Assembly (NCBI RefSeq): GCF_013170705.1
Contig: NZ_CP033334.1
Span: forward strand, 4,317,501-4,381,500
DNA from: Mesorhizobium loti
Lineage (GTDB): Bacteria; Pseudomonadota; Alphaproteobacteria; Rhizobiales; Rhizobiaceae
Reading direction: 5' to 3'
Length of the DNA: 64,000 nt
Shown here: positions 1 through 11,906 of the stretch, in pieces
Numbering within the stretch: the first letter of the stretch is position 1
Layout of the letters: each line of letters starts with the position of its first letter
The notes under the pieces: model-generated
The model's database searches: none
What the model was told of the DNA's origin: nothing
Seen by the model: only the letters and a program-made list of their open reading frames with translations
Position numbers and translations under genes: made by a program

Positions 1-1350
1 GCGCATCATGCTGTCGTCATCCCGACCAGCCGAAAGGCCTTGCCGGCAAAGCCTGATATCGCACCGGCAAAGAACGCCAACAAGGTGCTCGATGCGCGCG
101 TCCGCATTCACCGCATGCTGCTCGAGGAGATCAACCTCGTGGCGCTGGAGCGTTTGCCCAAGGAGGAGATGCGCCGGCAGGTGCATGATTTCGTTTCTGA
201 AAAGACCCGCCAGGAGCGGATGGCGATCAACACCGTCGAATTAGAGGCGCTGGTCGACGATATCGTCGACGAGATGGTCGGCCTCGGTCCGCTCGAGCCG
301 CTGCTCAAGGATCCGGACATCAACGACATCCTGATCAACGGTCACCAGAACTGCTTCATCGAAAAGAAGGGCAAGCTGCAGCAGGTCCATATCCCGTTCA
401 AGGATGAGGCGCATCTGCTTAGAATCATTAACAAGATCGTCGCCGCGGTCGGCCGCCGCGTCGATGAATCGCAGCCGATGGTCGATGCGCGCATGCTTGA
501 CGGCTCGCGCTTCAACGCGGCCATCCGCCCGGTCGGCGTCGACGGGCCGCTGGTGTCGATCCGCAAATTCTCCAAGAACAAGCTCGGCCTTCACAAGCTG
601 GTCGAATTCGGCGCCATCACGCAGAACATGGCTGAAGTGCTGGCGGCGGCGGTTCACGCCCGCAAGACGACGATCATTTCGGGCGGCACCGGTACCGGCA
701 AGACGACGATGCTGAACGCGCTGTCGGCCTTCATCCCCGAGGACGAGCGGTTGATCACCATCGAGGACGCGGCCGAACTTCAGCTGCAGCAGCCGCATGT
801 CGCGCGCATGGAGACACGTCCCGCCAACATCGAGGGCCATGGCGAACTGAAGCAGCGCGATCTCGTCAAGAACGCGCTGCGCATGCGCCCAGACCGCGTC
901 ATCCTCGGCGAGTGCCGCGGCGAGGAGGCCTTCGACATGCTGCAAGCGATGAACACCGGCCATGAGGGGTCGATGGCGACCATCCATGCCAACACGCCGC
1001 GCGATGCCATTTCGCGCCTCGAACAGATGCTGGGCATGACCGGTATGCCGATGACGGTGCAGTCGATCCGCAGCCAGATCGCCAGCGCCATCGATATCAT
1101 CGTCCAACTGACCCGGCTTTCCGACGGCAAGCGCAAGGTGACGAGCGTCGCCGAGGTAACCGGCATGGAAGGCGACGTCATCCAGATGCAGGAGATTTTC
1201 CGCTTCGTGCGCACCGGCATGGACGCCGATGGCGGGATTCTCGGCTATTACGAGGCGACCGGCATCCGGCCGCGTTTCCTGGAAGATCTGCGCGCCATGG
1301 GCATCGAGTTTCCCGGACGCTATTTCGAACCCGGCCGACCGCAGGAGTAA
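1..1350 (+). CDS. cpaF: Tad/Flp pilus assembly ATPase CpaF (TadA), 5' end missing
   Basis: Secretion ATPase of the GspE/VirB11 family that powers assembly of Flp/Tad adhesive pili at the inner membrane. The frame is open from base 1, so the gene starts outside the window; a TTG at 40 is unlikely to be the true start. A Walker A motif (GGTGTGKTT) lies near bases 680-705, and the Walker B and His-box regions follow ([25 protein letters not shown]). The N-terminal helical region (about residues 15-110) is typical of CpaF. The stop is followed after 5 bases by tadB, so the genes are probably co-transcribed. Family assignment is secure. Confidence 0.95.
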   Translation, partial: AHHAVVIPTSRKALPAKPDIAPAKNANKVLDARVRIHRMLLEEINLVALERLPKEEMRRQVHDFVSEKTRQERMAINTVELEALVDDIVDEMVGLGPLEPLLKDPDINDILINGHQNCFIEKKGKLQQVHIPFKDEAHLLRIINKIVAAVGRRVDESQPMVDARMLDGSRFNAAIRPVGVDGPLVSIRKFSKNKLGLHKLVEFGAITQNMAEVLAAAVHARKTTIISGGTGTGKTTMLNALSAFIPEDERLITIEDAAELQLQQPHVARMETRPANIEGHGELKQRDLVKNALRMRPDRVILGECRGEEAFDMLQAMNTGHEGSMATIHANTPRDAISRLEQMLGMTGMPMTVQSIRSQIASAIDIIVQLTRLSDGKRKVTSVAEVTGMEGDVIQMQEIFRFVRTGMDADGGILGYYEATGIRPRFLEDLRAMGIEFPGRYFEPGRPQE

Positions 1351-1355
1351 CCAGG

Positions 1356-2321
1356 GTGTTCGACGGGCTGAGCGCGATCTATGTCGTCTATGCCGGGGCA
1401 GCAGTCACCGGCATCATGATCGCCGAGGCCTGCTATCTCCTCTACGCTGGCCGCAGCGACAAGCGCACCGCCATCAACCGGCGCATGAAGCTGCAGGAGA
1501 ACAAGATCAGCCAGGAGCAGGTGCTGATCCAGCTGCGCAAGGAACGGGGTCTCGATGCAGGCACCTCGTTGTTCTCGCCGGACCGGTTCCGTGCCCTGCG
1601 CACGCAGTCGGGCATGATCATGCCGCTGTCGAGATTCCTGATGATCACCTCGGGCGTGGCGCTGGCCATGGCCCTGGTCGCCATCTGGCATGGCTTGCCG
1701 CTTTTGATGGGGATTGTCCTGTTCGTGGTGCTGGTGCCGCTGTTGCCGGTGGTGGTGATGCGCTTCAAGCGCAAGCGCCGGCTCAAGCGCTTCGGCATGC
1801 AACTGCCGGAGGCGCTGGAGCTGATAACACGCGGCCTCAAGGCCGGTCATCCCGTGCCGGTGGCCATTGCCATGGTGTCGCGCGAGATGCCCGATCCGAT
1901 CGGCACCGAATTCGGCGTCATCGCCGATGAGGTCACCTATGGTTCCGACCTGGTCTCGGCGCTGAATTCGCTGTTCGACAGGGTCGGCCATGAGGATCTG
2001 CCGCTGTTCATCACCGCCGTCTCGATCCAGTCCAGTTCGGGCGGCAATCTGCGCGAGATCCTCGACGGTCTGGCGTTGACGATCCGCGAGCGCGGCAAGC
2101 TGCGCCGCAAGGTGCGCGCCATCTCGACCGAAGGCCGCATGTCGGCCTATATCCTGACGGCGATACCGGCACTTTTGTTTGCCGCCATCATGGCGCTGAT
2201 GCCGGGCTTCTACCGCGATGTCTGGGACGAGCCGAAAACCTGGTACCTGATCGGCGGCTCGGTGACGTGGCTGATGCTGGGCAATCTGATGATGTTCAAG
2301 ATGTCGAATTTCAGGTTCTGA
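1356..2321 (+). CDS. tadB: Tad pilus inner-membrane protein TadB (CpaG-like)
   Basis: A 321-residue type II secretion F-domain protein, one of the paired inner-membrane platform proteins of the Tad pilus. It begins with GTG five bases after the cpaF stop. Hydrophobic segments lie near the N terminus (about residues 5-27), around 90-135, and at the C terminus (about 265-315), the usual TadB layout. The central cytoplasmic part (about 150-260) carries the T2SF domain with the conserved LPEALELITRGLKAGHPV stretch. It is separated from tadC by one base, so translation is probably coupled. Confidence 0.92.
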   Translation: MFDGLSAIYVVYAGAAVTGIMIAEACYLLYAGRSDKRTAINRRMKLQENKISQEQVLIQLRKERGLDAGTSLFSPDRFRALRTQSGMIMPLSRFLMITSGVALAMALVAIWHGLPLLMGIVLFVVLVPLLPVVVMRFKRKRRLKRFGMQLPEALELITRGLKAGHPVPVAIAMVSREMPDPIGTEFGVIADEVTYGSDLVSALNSLFDRVGHEDLPLFITAVSIQSSSGGNLREILDGLALTIRERGKLRRKVRAISTEGRMSAYILTAIPALLFAAIMALMPGFYRDVWDEPKTWYLIGGSVTWLMLGNLMMFKMSNFRF

Positions 2322-2322
2322 C

Positions 2323-3288
2323 ATGCAGGGCCTCATCGAGTTCCTCGCCTCGCTTGCTCCGACCTCGTTGATGCCGGTGGCCGTCCTGTTGCTGGCCCTG
2401 GGCACCGGTGCGGTGGCCTGGCCGATGGTGGCGGCGAAGGGCGATCGCAACGAAGTGAAGCGCCGGCTCAAGGTCGACCATGGTCCCGCGGCCGCGAAAC
2501 CCGAGCCGCTGCAGAAGAAGAACGCCAATGTCGTGCGCGAGAAGGCGGTGAGGCGGGCACAGGAATTCTACGCCAAGAGCGATCCCGAAAATGTCGCCCG
2601 GTTGCGCATGAAGCTGATCCAGGCCGGCTATATGGAGCCGCGCGCCGTCGGCACGTTCTTCATCATACGCTTCTCGGCGCTGGTCGGCGCCGCGATCGGA
2701 GCGTTTGTCCTGAACCAATGGTTGGCCAATGCCGACGCGACGATGGCCAGCCGTTGGGCGTTCGTGATCCTGTCGGGCGTGGCCGGCTATTTCCTTCCTG
2801 GCCTTGTGCTGACCCAGAAGGTGCGGGAGAAGATGCGCGAATATCGCAACGGCTTTCCCGACTTCATGGACCTGATGATCGTCTGCTCGGATGCCGGCAT
2901 GAGCATGGAAGCCGGCATCGAGCGTGTCTCCAAGGAACTCGCCAAGACCTATCCCGCGCTCAGCCAGAACCTGCAGCTGGTGTCGCTGGAACTGCGGGCA
3001 GGGCGCAGCCTCGACGATGCGCTGAAGGCGCTCGCCGACCGCCTCAGCCTGGACGAGGTCCGCTCCTTCGCCACGCTCCTGCAGCAGTCGAAGGAACTCG
3101 GCACCAGCCTGTCGGGCGCACTGCGCGTCTTCTCCGACGAAATGCGCCACAAGCGCATGTCGCTGGCCGAGGAAAAAGCGCACGCTCTGCCGGCCAAGAT
3201 GTCGATACCGGTGACGGTGTGCATCCTGCCGGTGGTCCTGATGATCGCGGTCATCCCCATCATCGTGAAGATGACGGGTAGCCACTAG
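2323..3288 (+). CDS. tadC: Tad pilus inner-membrane protein TadC (CpaH-like)
   Basis: A 321-residue partner of TadB and the second F-domain platform protein of the Flp/Tad pilus. Transmembrane segments occur near residues 13-32, 105-125 and 140-165, with a last one at about 290-315. The T2SF domain holds the family pattern of FPDFMDLMIVCSDAGMSME followed by a long amphipathic region. ATG at 2323 starts one base after tadB. This ends the tight cpaF-tadB-tadC run; the next gene starts 76 bases later. Confidence 0.92.
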   Translation: MQGLIEFLASLAPTSLMPVAVLLLALGTGAVAWPMVAAKGDRNEVKRRLKVDHGPAAAKPEPLQKKNANVVREKAVRRAQEFYAKSDPENVARLRMKLIQAGYMEPRAVGTFFIIRFSALVGAAIGAFVLNQWLANADATMASRWAFVILSGVAGYFLPGLVLTQKVREKMREYRNGFPDFMDLMIVCSDAGMSMEAGIERVSKELAKTYPALSQNLQLVSLELRAGRSLDDALKALADRLSLDEVRSFATLLQQSKELGTSLSGALRVFSDEMRHKRMSLAEEKAHALPAKMSIPVTVCILPVVLMIAVIPIIVKMTGSH

Positions 3289-3364
3289 CCAATATTGATA
3301 CCCTGGATCCTGGGCCGGCTACGCATCATCCGGCCCGAACGCGGCCTTGCGACGTGAGAACCCC

Positions 3365-4192
3365 ATGCGAATAGTGTTGTGTGCCCTCGCTCTCGCCGCC
3401 GCCAGCCTGTGGCCGGCGCAGGCCGCGGCCGACGATTGCGGCGATGCCGCCTCGCTTTTGCGGCAGGCTTATCCCAAGGTCCAGAAAAGCGCCGACGGCC
3501 GCTCGTTCACGCTCGAACCGCATACCAGCATCCCTCTCGCGGTCCCGCAGGACGGTATGCCGGGCCTGGTCTGCAAGGTCTGGCCAGCGCATAACGATCT
3601 GCTGCTGGTCGCGGTGCCGCTGATCGACAGCGTCCAATCCGTCGACGGCCAGCATGTTGGCGACATCGAACTTCTGGTCGTCGACAGGAAGACCCTGCAG
3701 GTTCGCCAGCGCCTGCTCCAGCCCAGGCTGATGAACGACGATGCCGTCGCCATCCGCGGCATCGAATTCGACACCGGCCGCTATGGGCTGGCGCCCGGTG
3801 TCACCGCCTTCGGCCTGCGCATCGACATGGCCAACCATTCGCAGCCCAATCCGTTCAACGAAACCGACCTGCGGCTCTACGCCATCGCCGGCAACGCGCT
3901 GCGCGCGGTGCTCGATGGGCTCGTAGTGGCCGGCTTTGGCGGCGAAGGCGACACCAATTGCGCGGGATCGTTTCATTCGAGCCAGGTGAGCCTGGCGATG
4001 AGCCCGAAGATCCATCGCGGCTACCACGACATCATCGCGGTCGAGCGGCAGGATACCGACGAACCGTTCCCCGACAAGGATGGCGAGTGCCAGTCGCATC
4101 CCGGCAAGTCGGTGAGCCGGACCCACCGGCTGCGCTATGACGGCAGCCGTTATCCGGTTCCGGCGGCGCTCAAGGCAATGGACCCGCCGTAA
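3365..4192 (+). CDS. exported protein of unknown function in the Tad locus
   Basis: A 275-residue protein not assigned to a family. The start at ATG 3365 is preferred over an in-frame TTG at 3347 because it gives a clean signal peptide (MRIVLCALALAAASLWPAQA, cleavage near AQA-AD). The mature part has five or more cysteines (the first in DDCGD, later ones near VCKVW, TNCAGSF and DGECQ), consistent with a disulfide-bonded periplasmic protein. It lies between tadC and the TadD-like gene on the same strand, so a role in pilus assembly or surface function is possible, but nothing in the sequence proves it. Confidence 0.75.
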   Translation: MRIVLCALALAAASLWPAQAAADDCGDAASLLRQAYPKVQKSADGRSFTLEPHTSIPLAVPQDGMPGLVCKVWPAHNDLLLVAVPLIDSVQSVDGQHVGDIELLVVDRKTLQVRQRLLQPRLMNDDAVAIRGIEFDTGRYGLAPGVTAFGLRIDMANHSQPNPFNETDLRLYAIAGNALRAVLDGLVVAGFGGEGDTNCAGSFHSSQVSLAMSPKIHRGYHDIIAVERQDTDEPFPDKDGECQSHPGKSVSRTHRLRYDGSRYPVPAALKAMDPP

Positions 4193-4351
4193 GAAGGGGG
4201 TTCGCACCTGCTCGCGGCGTTGCGGCCAGTGGTTAATGGTCGGTATTGCGGAAACCAAATCTTAGGGGCATTTCGGCACCGAAGCTTAATCGCTGTGCTG
4301 TAGTGTCTTTCCCTGAAGAACGACCCGACAAATCGGGCGACGGGGCAGGGC

Positions 4352-4825
4352 ATGCGTCAGACAAAATTTGCGGCGGTGGCCACGATGGCGGCCGTCTTGA
4401 TGATCACCGGGTGCACGACGAACAACAACGTCGACACGACCAAGACCACCGCGATCCAGCCGGCCGCCAGGGATGTCGATACGTCCGATCTGGCGCAAGG
4501 CAAGGCGCAGTTTCGCGATGCGAATTACGGCCTCGCCGAACAGCATTTCCGCAAGGCCGTCGAGCTGAAGGCCGACAATGCGGAGGCCTGGATGGGGCTC
4601 GCCGCCTCCTATGACGAACTCGGCCGCTTCGATTTTGCCGACCGCGCCTACGGCCAGCTCCTGAAGGTCGCCGGCCGCAAACCGCAGATCGTCAACAATA
4701 TGGGTTATTCGCAACTGCTGCGCGGCAACAAGAAGAAGGCCAGGGCACTGCTGCTGGAGGCGAAGGCCGGCATGGCCGACCCCACGGTCGTCAACGCCAA
4801 TCTGGCGCTGCTCAACAAGGGTTGA
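4352..4825 (+). CDS. tadD: TadD-like TPR lipoprotein
   Basis: A 157-residue protein with a lipoprotein signal (hydrophobic stretch ending ITGC, lipobox cysteine near residue 22) followed by tetratricopeptide repeats (about residues 45-150; YGLAEQHFRKAVELKADNAEAW is the first clear helical pair). Small TPR lipoproteins of this kind act as TadD, a pilotin-like factor in Tad pilus biogenesis. Position right after the cpaF-tadC block supports the name. It is shorter than some TadD proteins (about 200-260 residues), so the name is by context plus domain. Confidence 0.8.
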   Translation: MRQTKFAAVATMAAVLMITGCTTNNNVDTTKTTAIQPAARDVDTSDLAQGKAQFRDANYGLAEQHFRKAVELKADNAEAWMGLAASYDELGRFDFADRAYGQLLKVAGRKPQIVNNMGYSQLLRGNKKKARALLLEAKAGMADPTVVNANLALLNKG

Positions 4826-4992
4826 TGCCGTCCTCGTGCCGGCCAAGGGTACGGTTTCGGGACAGGTGGCATCGACGCTTTGTAAACCCTAACCGCAGCT
4901 TCGGTCGAAAGATCGGCTTAAAGCCATGATCGAGGGCTGCCGCTGACCTAGAATGCGGCTAACCGCCGACGCTCGAGAGGCCCCCGCCCGAA

Positions 4993-6168
4993 ATGCTGGA
5001 TTTCAGTTCGCTCCTGCTCGCGGCCGCGCTGTCGGGCACCTGTCTGGCCGTTACCATGTTTGCAATCTGGTTCACCGCGCCGCGGGCGCGTTTCGTGCTG
5101 ACGGTGGCGTGCGGCATTCTCGTCCTCGTCGCGCATGTGATCCTGTTCTGGCGATACACCAAGGAGCCGGATCCGTTGCTTTGCCAGATCGCGCTGGCGC
5201 TGCTCAGCCTGGGCTTCCTGATCCTCTGCATTTCTGCCATGCAGTATCTTGGCGTGCCGGACCACAGGCGTGCGGTCGTGCCGACCCTTGCCGCCATGGC
5301 AATCTGCGCGGCCTTGACCTTCCTCGGCCTTGACGGTGTCGGCTTCATCGTCACCTACGCGACGGTGACCGTACTGCTGTCGACGATCGGGGCCATGTTC
5401 TGGGTCAATGGCAGTCATGATCGCCGCATCCTGCTGGTGGTCTCGTTCCTGAGCGGCACCTGTGCGCTGTCGTTTGCCCTTTGCGGCATGGTTCTGCTGG
5501 CCAAGGCGCAATGGACGCTCGGCGTTGCCCCCGACAATTGGGCCGAACGTCTGAATTCCGTCGTGGCGGTGGCCTGCATGACCGGCCTCGGCGCCTTGAC
5601 GCTCTCGCTGCATCATCTGCAGGCACAGATCGAGCTGAAGGCCGAGACGATGACCGATCCATTGACCGGGCTGATGAACCGTCGTGGGTTGACGTCGCTC
5701 CACGGCGAGCGGTCCTTCGGTCCCTTCACGGCGATCGTCATGTTCGACCTCGATCACTTCAAGAGGACGAACGACATATACGGTCATCCCATAGGGGATC
5801 AGGTCCTGTGCCGCTTCGCCGCCGTCATCCGGAAATATGCCAGGACCGGCGTCGACGCCTTTCGACTTGGCGGCGAGGAGTTCGCCGTCGTCATGTCGCG
5901 GATGACGGAAGAGCGGGCCTATGATCTCGCCAGCAAGATTGGCGTGGCCTTCGGCACCGAAATCGTTGCCAGTCCGCTCGGTCCATTGCGTAGCACGGTC
6001 AGCGGCGGAATCGGCTTTGGCGGCACCGACGGCAGCAGCCTCGACGAAGTGCTGGCCGAGGCGGACGCCGCGCTCTACGCGGCCAAGCGCGCCGGCCGAA
6101 ATTGCGTCATCAGCCGCAAGAGGATGGGCAAGGCCGAACCGGTCGAGCCGGCCTTGCGCTCAGCTTAG
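4993..6168 (+). CDS. membrane-anchored GGDEF diguanylate cyclase
   Basis: A 391-residue protein predicted to make cyclic di-GMP from GTP. The N-terminal half (about residues 1-210) is strongly hydrophobic with roughly six transmembrane segments and resembles no named sensor I recognise. A GGDEF domain follows (about 220-380) with FDLDHFKRTNDIYGH and the active-site GGEEF in RLGGEEFAVV. The upstream Arg and Asp are spaced RTGVD rather than RxxD, so a standard product-inhibition I-site appears absent. It lies downstream of the Tad genes on the same strand with a 167-base gap and may have its own promoter. Confidence 0.9.
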   Translation: MLDFSSLLLAAALSGTCLAVTMFAIWFTAPRARFVLTVACGILVLVAHVILFWRYTKEPDPLLCQIALALLSLGFLILCISAMQYLGVPDHRRAVVPTLAAMAICAALTFLGLDGVGFIVTYATVTVLLSTIGAMFWVNGSHDRRILLVVSFLSGTCALSFALCGMVLLAKAQWTLGVAPDNWAERLNSVVAVACMTGLGALTLSLHHLQAQIELKAETMTDPLTGLMNRRGLTSLHGERSFGPFTAIVMFDLDHFKRTNDIYGHPIGDQVLCRFAAVIRKYARTGVDAFRLGGEEFAVVMSRMTEERAYDLASKIGVAFGTEIVASPLGPLRSTVSGGIGFGGTDGSSLDEVLAEADAALYAAKRAGRNCVISRKRMGKAEPVEPALRSA

Positions 6169-6180
6169 GCCGAGAGACCG

Positions 6181-8991
<2,811 letters not shown>

Positions 8992-9009
8992 CGTTTTTAA
9001 GTCCTGTTA

Positions 9010-9378
9010 TCAGCCGATATGGGCTTTGTAGGCGGCCTCATCCATGAGGCTGGCGAGCTGGCTTTCGTCGGCAAGCTTCATCTTCCACAGCCAGCCGGCA
9101 CCGGTTGCCGCCGAGTTGACCAGCGAGGGGTCGGAAGACAGCGTACCGTTGGCCTCGGTGATCTCGCCGTCGACCGGCGCGTAAACGTCAGAGGCCGCCT
9201 TGACGGATTCGACCACGACTGCGGTATCGCCCTTGCTCAGCTTCTTTCCCGTTTCCGGCAGTTCGACGAAGACGAGGTCGCCCAGCTGTTCCTGCGCGTA
9301 GTCGGTGATGCCGACGGTGGCGATGCCGCCTTCGACGCGGAGCCATTCGTGATCCGATGTGAAATAGGTCTTTGCCAT
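9010..9378 (-). CDS. gcvH: glycine cleavage system H protein
   Basis: A 122-residue lipoyl carrier protein of the glycine cleavage complex. It shuttles the aminomethyl group between the P and T proteins. The lipoylated lysine is in [13 protein letters not shown] (about residue 60). The frame is open far upstream, but the start at ATG 9378 ([12 protein letters not shown]) matches the family and sits 5 bases past the gcvT stop. The next gene is gcvP. Length is typical. Confidence 0.97.
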   Translation of the reverse strand: MAKTYFTSDHEWLRVEGGIATVGITDYAQEQLGDLVFVELPETGKKLSKGDTAVVVESVKAASDVYAPVDGEITEANGTLSSDPSLVNSAATGAGWLWKMKLADESQLASLMDEAAYKAHIG

Positions 9379-9383
9379 GCGGT

Positions 9384-10484
9384 CTATCCTTTGCGGTAGC
9401 GATGAGGGGTGAAGGGCAGGGAACTGATATCGACAGGGATTTTCGTGCCGCGCACGTCGGCGAAGACCCGTGTGCCGGGCTTTGCCAGCGATGCGGCGAC
9501 ATAGCCCATGGCGACCGGATGGCCAGCAGAGGGGCCAAAGCCGCCCGATGTGACATGGCCTGCGGGATTGCCGTCGGCGTCGAACAGGGCAGCACCGGCG
9601 CGCACCGGCTGGCGGCCTTCCGGCTTCAGACCGACACGCTTTTGCGCCGGGCCGCGTTCCACGGCGGCGCGCAGGGCGTCGGCGCCGATGAAGGCGCCAG
9701 ACGCGCGGATGTCCTTGGGGATCGCCCACATCAGCGCGGCGGCGGCCGGGTCGGTCTCCGGCGTGATGTCCTGGCCATGCAGGCAAAGCCCCGCTTCCAG
9801 CCGCAGGCTGTCGCGCGCGGCAAGGCCGATCCACAGCACGCGTTCATCCTCGAGCAGCTTCGCCACAAGGTCGCGCGCATCGGCCTCGGGCAGGCCGATC
9901 TCGAAACCGTCCTCGCCGGTATAGCCGGACCGGCTCATGAACCAGTTCTTTCGCGGCTCGACACCGTGCATGAACAGCAGCGAACCGGTCTCGATGCCGG
10001 CGCGGGACAGCACAGCCCAGGCTTCGGGTCCCTGTATGGCCAGGAAGACGCGGTCGAGCGGCTCGACCTTCACGTCAAAATTCGCGGCCAGCTCGCGCAG
10101 ATGCTTTTCGTCGGCGACGGCGTTGCCAGCATTGGCGACGACCATGAAGCGGTCGGCGCCGAGGCGGGTGACGATCAGGTCATCGAGGATGCCGCCTGCC
10201 TCATTGAGGAAGAACGTCAATTTGGATTGCGAGATTTCGAGCGCGCCGGCATCCAGCGGGCAGGCACGGTTGAGCAGCGCAACCGCTTGCGGTCCGCTGA
10301 CCTCGAACAGTTTCATGTGCGAGATGTCGAAGAGCCCCGCAAGTTCGCGGGCATGCAGATGTTCCTTCATGACGCCGGCCGGGTAGGTCAGCGGCATCGA
10401 CCAGCCGGCGAAGGCGCCGAAGCGCGCACCGGCGGCTGTGTGGATATCTTCGAGAGGAAGGTGTCTTGAGTCGTCGCCCGTCAT
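9384..10484 (-). CDS. gcvT: glycine cleavage system T protein (aminomethyltransferase)
   Basis: A 366-residue tetrahydrofolate-dependent aminomethyltransferase. It releases ammonia and forms 5,10-methylene-THF from the GcvH-bound intermediate. Family features include the N-terminal [18 protein letters not shown] and the folate-site region with [17 protein letters not shown] is at 10484 with an upstream CTGGAGACGAC ribosome binding region. It is the first gene of the gcvTHP operon. The 5' leader holds a tandem glycine riboswitch, so transcription or translation should rise with glycine. Confidence 0.96.
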   Translation of the reverse strand: MTGDDSRHLPLEDIHTAAGARFGAFAGWSMPLTYPAGVMKEHLHARELAGLFDISHMKLFEVSGPQAVALLNRACPLDAGALEISQSKLTFFLNEAGGILDDLIVTRLGADRFMVVANAGNAVADEKHLRELAANFDVKVEPLDRVFLAIQGPEAWAVLSRAGIETGSLLFMHGVEPRKNWFMSRSGYTGEDGFEIGLPEADARDLVAKLLEDERVLWIGLAARDSLRLEAGLCLHGQDITPETDPAAAALMWAIPKDIRASGAFIGADALRAAVERGPAQKRVGLKPEGRQPVRAGAALFDADGNPAGHVTSGGFGPSAGHPVAMGYVAASLAKPGTRVFADVRGTKIPVDISSLPFTPHRYRKG

Positions 10485-10529
10485 GTCGTCTCCAGAGTCG
10501 CACGCAATCGGCCGCGAATGGCGACCAGT

Positions 10530-10714
10530 CCGTGCCCCTCTGTCTGAAGCCTGAGAGACTCGCGCAGCCGGAACTCTGTCAGCGGCGCTTACACCTTCGG
10601 CGCGGGGGCAAGCCCCGACTTTCCAGAGTGTCTTTCCCGTCTACGGTTCTTTTTGCCTGAGAGATTTCGGGCGATTTCCCCTTCGGCGGCAGCTCTCGCT
10701 GCTCTCTCCCGCAA
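10530..10714 (-). ncRNA. tandem glycine riboswitch (two aptamers) of the gcv operon
   Basis: Read on the minus strand, the gcvT leader has two successive glycine-aptamer signatures. The first runs from GCGGGAGAGAGCAGCGAGAG through GCCGCCGAAGGGG to ATCTCTCAGGCAAAA (about 10714-10646). The second has ACTCTGGAAAG, then GCGCCGAAGGTG and GTCTCTCAGGCTTC (about 10640-10530). The CCGAAGG and CTCTCAGG cores are diagnostic. The aptamers are joined by a short linker, the classical two-domain layout. It ends about 45 bases before the gcvT ATG. How it controls expression (termination or ribosome access) cannot be read with confidence. Confidence 0.95.
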
Positions 10715-10753
10715 ACAGGTAGGACTCAAAACCTCAAGTCCTCGACGCGCCAT

Positions 10754-10781
10754 CCATAGCCCGACGGCGACACCTTGTCAC
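10754..10781 (-). promoter_or_regulatory. candidate promoter of the gcv operon
   Basis: On the minus strand, GTGACA (10781-10776) and CTATGG (10759-10754) are separated by 16 bases. They resemble the rhizobial housekeeping pair CTTGAC/CTATAT. Transcription would begin near 10747, about 30 bases before the first riboswitch aptamer. Assigned by inspection only. Confidence 0.4.
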
Positions 10782-10904
10782 CTCCCCGCGACATCAAAGG
10801 TGCGTTGCGCCGACAAGTCTTCGCTAACCACGCCGTTTGCCGGTTTTTCAAGACACTCCTGATATGGAAGGCCGATGTAGCGCTTTGGGGCGACGGGGAC
10901 GACA

Positions 10905-11906
10905 ATGGGCGAATTGATCATGAGCGCGCCGGTGGCGGGGCTGACCTCGAAGAACCGCATCGCCCAGGAGGACGTGGTGATGCTGCGCCGCGATGTGTTC
11001 GCCGATGGCGTGGTGACGCGAGGCGAGGCGGAGGCGTTGTTCGCGCTCGACCAGACGGCGCGGGACAAATGCGCGGACTGGGCACCGTTCTTCGTCGAAG
11101 CGGTGACCGATTACATCGTCCACCAGGAAAAACCGTCCGGCTACATCTCGCAGGACAATGCCGACTGGCTGATCCGCACCATCTCGCGGGACGGCATGGT
11201 CGACAGCAGAACCGAACTCGAATTGCTGGTCCATGTGTTGGAAGAGGCAAGATCGTCGCCAGACGAGCTTTGCGTCTATGCGCTGGAGCAGGTCGCCCAT
11301 GCCGTTATCGATGGCAAGGGGCCGCTGATGCTGGGTGGTGCGCTGGTGCCAGGCCTGATCGCCAGGGCGGAAGTCGAGCTGCTGCGCCGCATCCTCCACG
11401 CCCATGGCGGCGACGGCAACATCGCCATCACCCGCATCGAGGCCGAGGTGCTGTTCAGGATCAACGAACAGACCGCCCAGGCCAAGAACGATCCGTCCTG
11501 GAACGACCTGTTCGTCAAGGCGATCGCCAATTTCGTCATGTGCTCAGCCGGCTATGAAGCCCCGACCCGCGATGTGGCGCTACGCCAGGAAACCTTCCTC
11601 GAGCACGCCGATCCGGAAATCGGCGGTTTCTTCAGCCGGATGGTCTCCGGTGGCATGGCCGGCATCATCGAAGCCTATCGGTCCCCGGATGACATCGAGG
11701 CCGAGTGGGAAGCCAAGAACAGGGCGGCGGAGGCTTTGGCCCGCCGCGCCGAAACGATCGATGCCGGCGAAGCCAAATGGTTGGTGGAGCACATCGCGGC
11801 GGACCGTCCCCTCTACGACAACGAGCGCGCGCTGCTGACCCTCATCAAGCATGCCTCGCCGTTGATCCATCCGGCGCTGAGGCCGCTGCTCGACAAGGTC
11901 GCCTAA
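10905..11906 (+). CDS. conserved protein with duplicated helical modules (TerB-like?), function unknown
   Basis: A 333-residue, probably cytosolic protein with no signal peptide or membrane segment. It has an internal A-B-A-B organisation. Module A (about residues 23-72 and 153-212) shares a pattern of L.R, an Asp-rich turn, EAE.LF, then a Trp and F V.A......V. Module B (about 79-133 and 282-333) shares WL...I..D....D...E..LL and a C-terminal LL/AL segment. The acidic turn followed by EAE recalls TerB/DjlA-like helical repeats, but I cannot name a function. It is divergent from the gcv operon. An alternative ATG lies at 10920. Confidence 0.8.
   Translation: MGELIMSAPVAGLTSKNRIAQEDVVMLRRDVFADGVVTRGEAEALFALDQTARDKCADWAPFFVEAVTDYIVHQEKPSGYISQDNADWLIRTISRDGMVDSRTELELLVHVLEEARSSPDELCVYALEQVAHAVIDGKGPLMLGGALVPGLIARAEVELLRRILHAHGGDGNIAITRIEAEVLFRINEQTAQAKNDPSWNDLFVKAIANFVMCSAGYEAPTRDVALRQETFLEHADPEIGGFFSRMVSGGMAGIIEAYRSPDDIEAEWEAKNRAAEALARRAETIDAGEAKWLVEHIAADRPLYDNERALLTLIKHASPLIHPALRPLLDKVA

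Noticed and set aside
3311..3335. GGGCCGG/CCGGCCC hairpin after tadC considered as a terminator
   Set aside because: Only a 7-bp stem with an 11-base loop and no T run; too weak to call.
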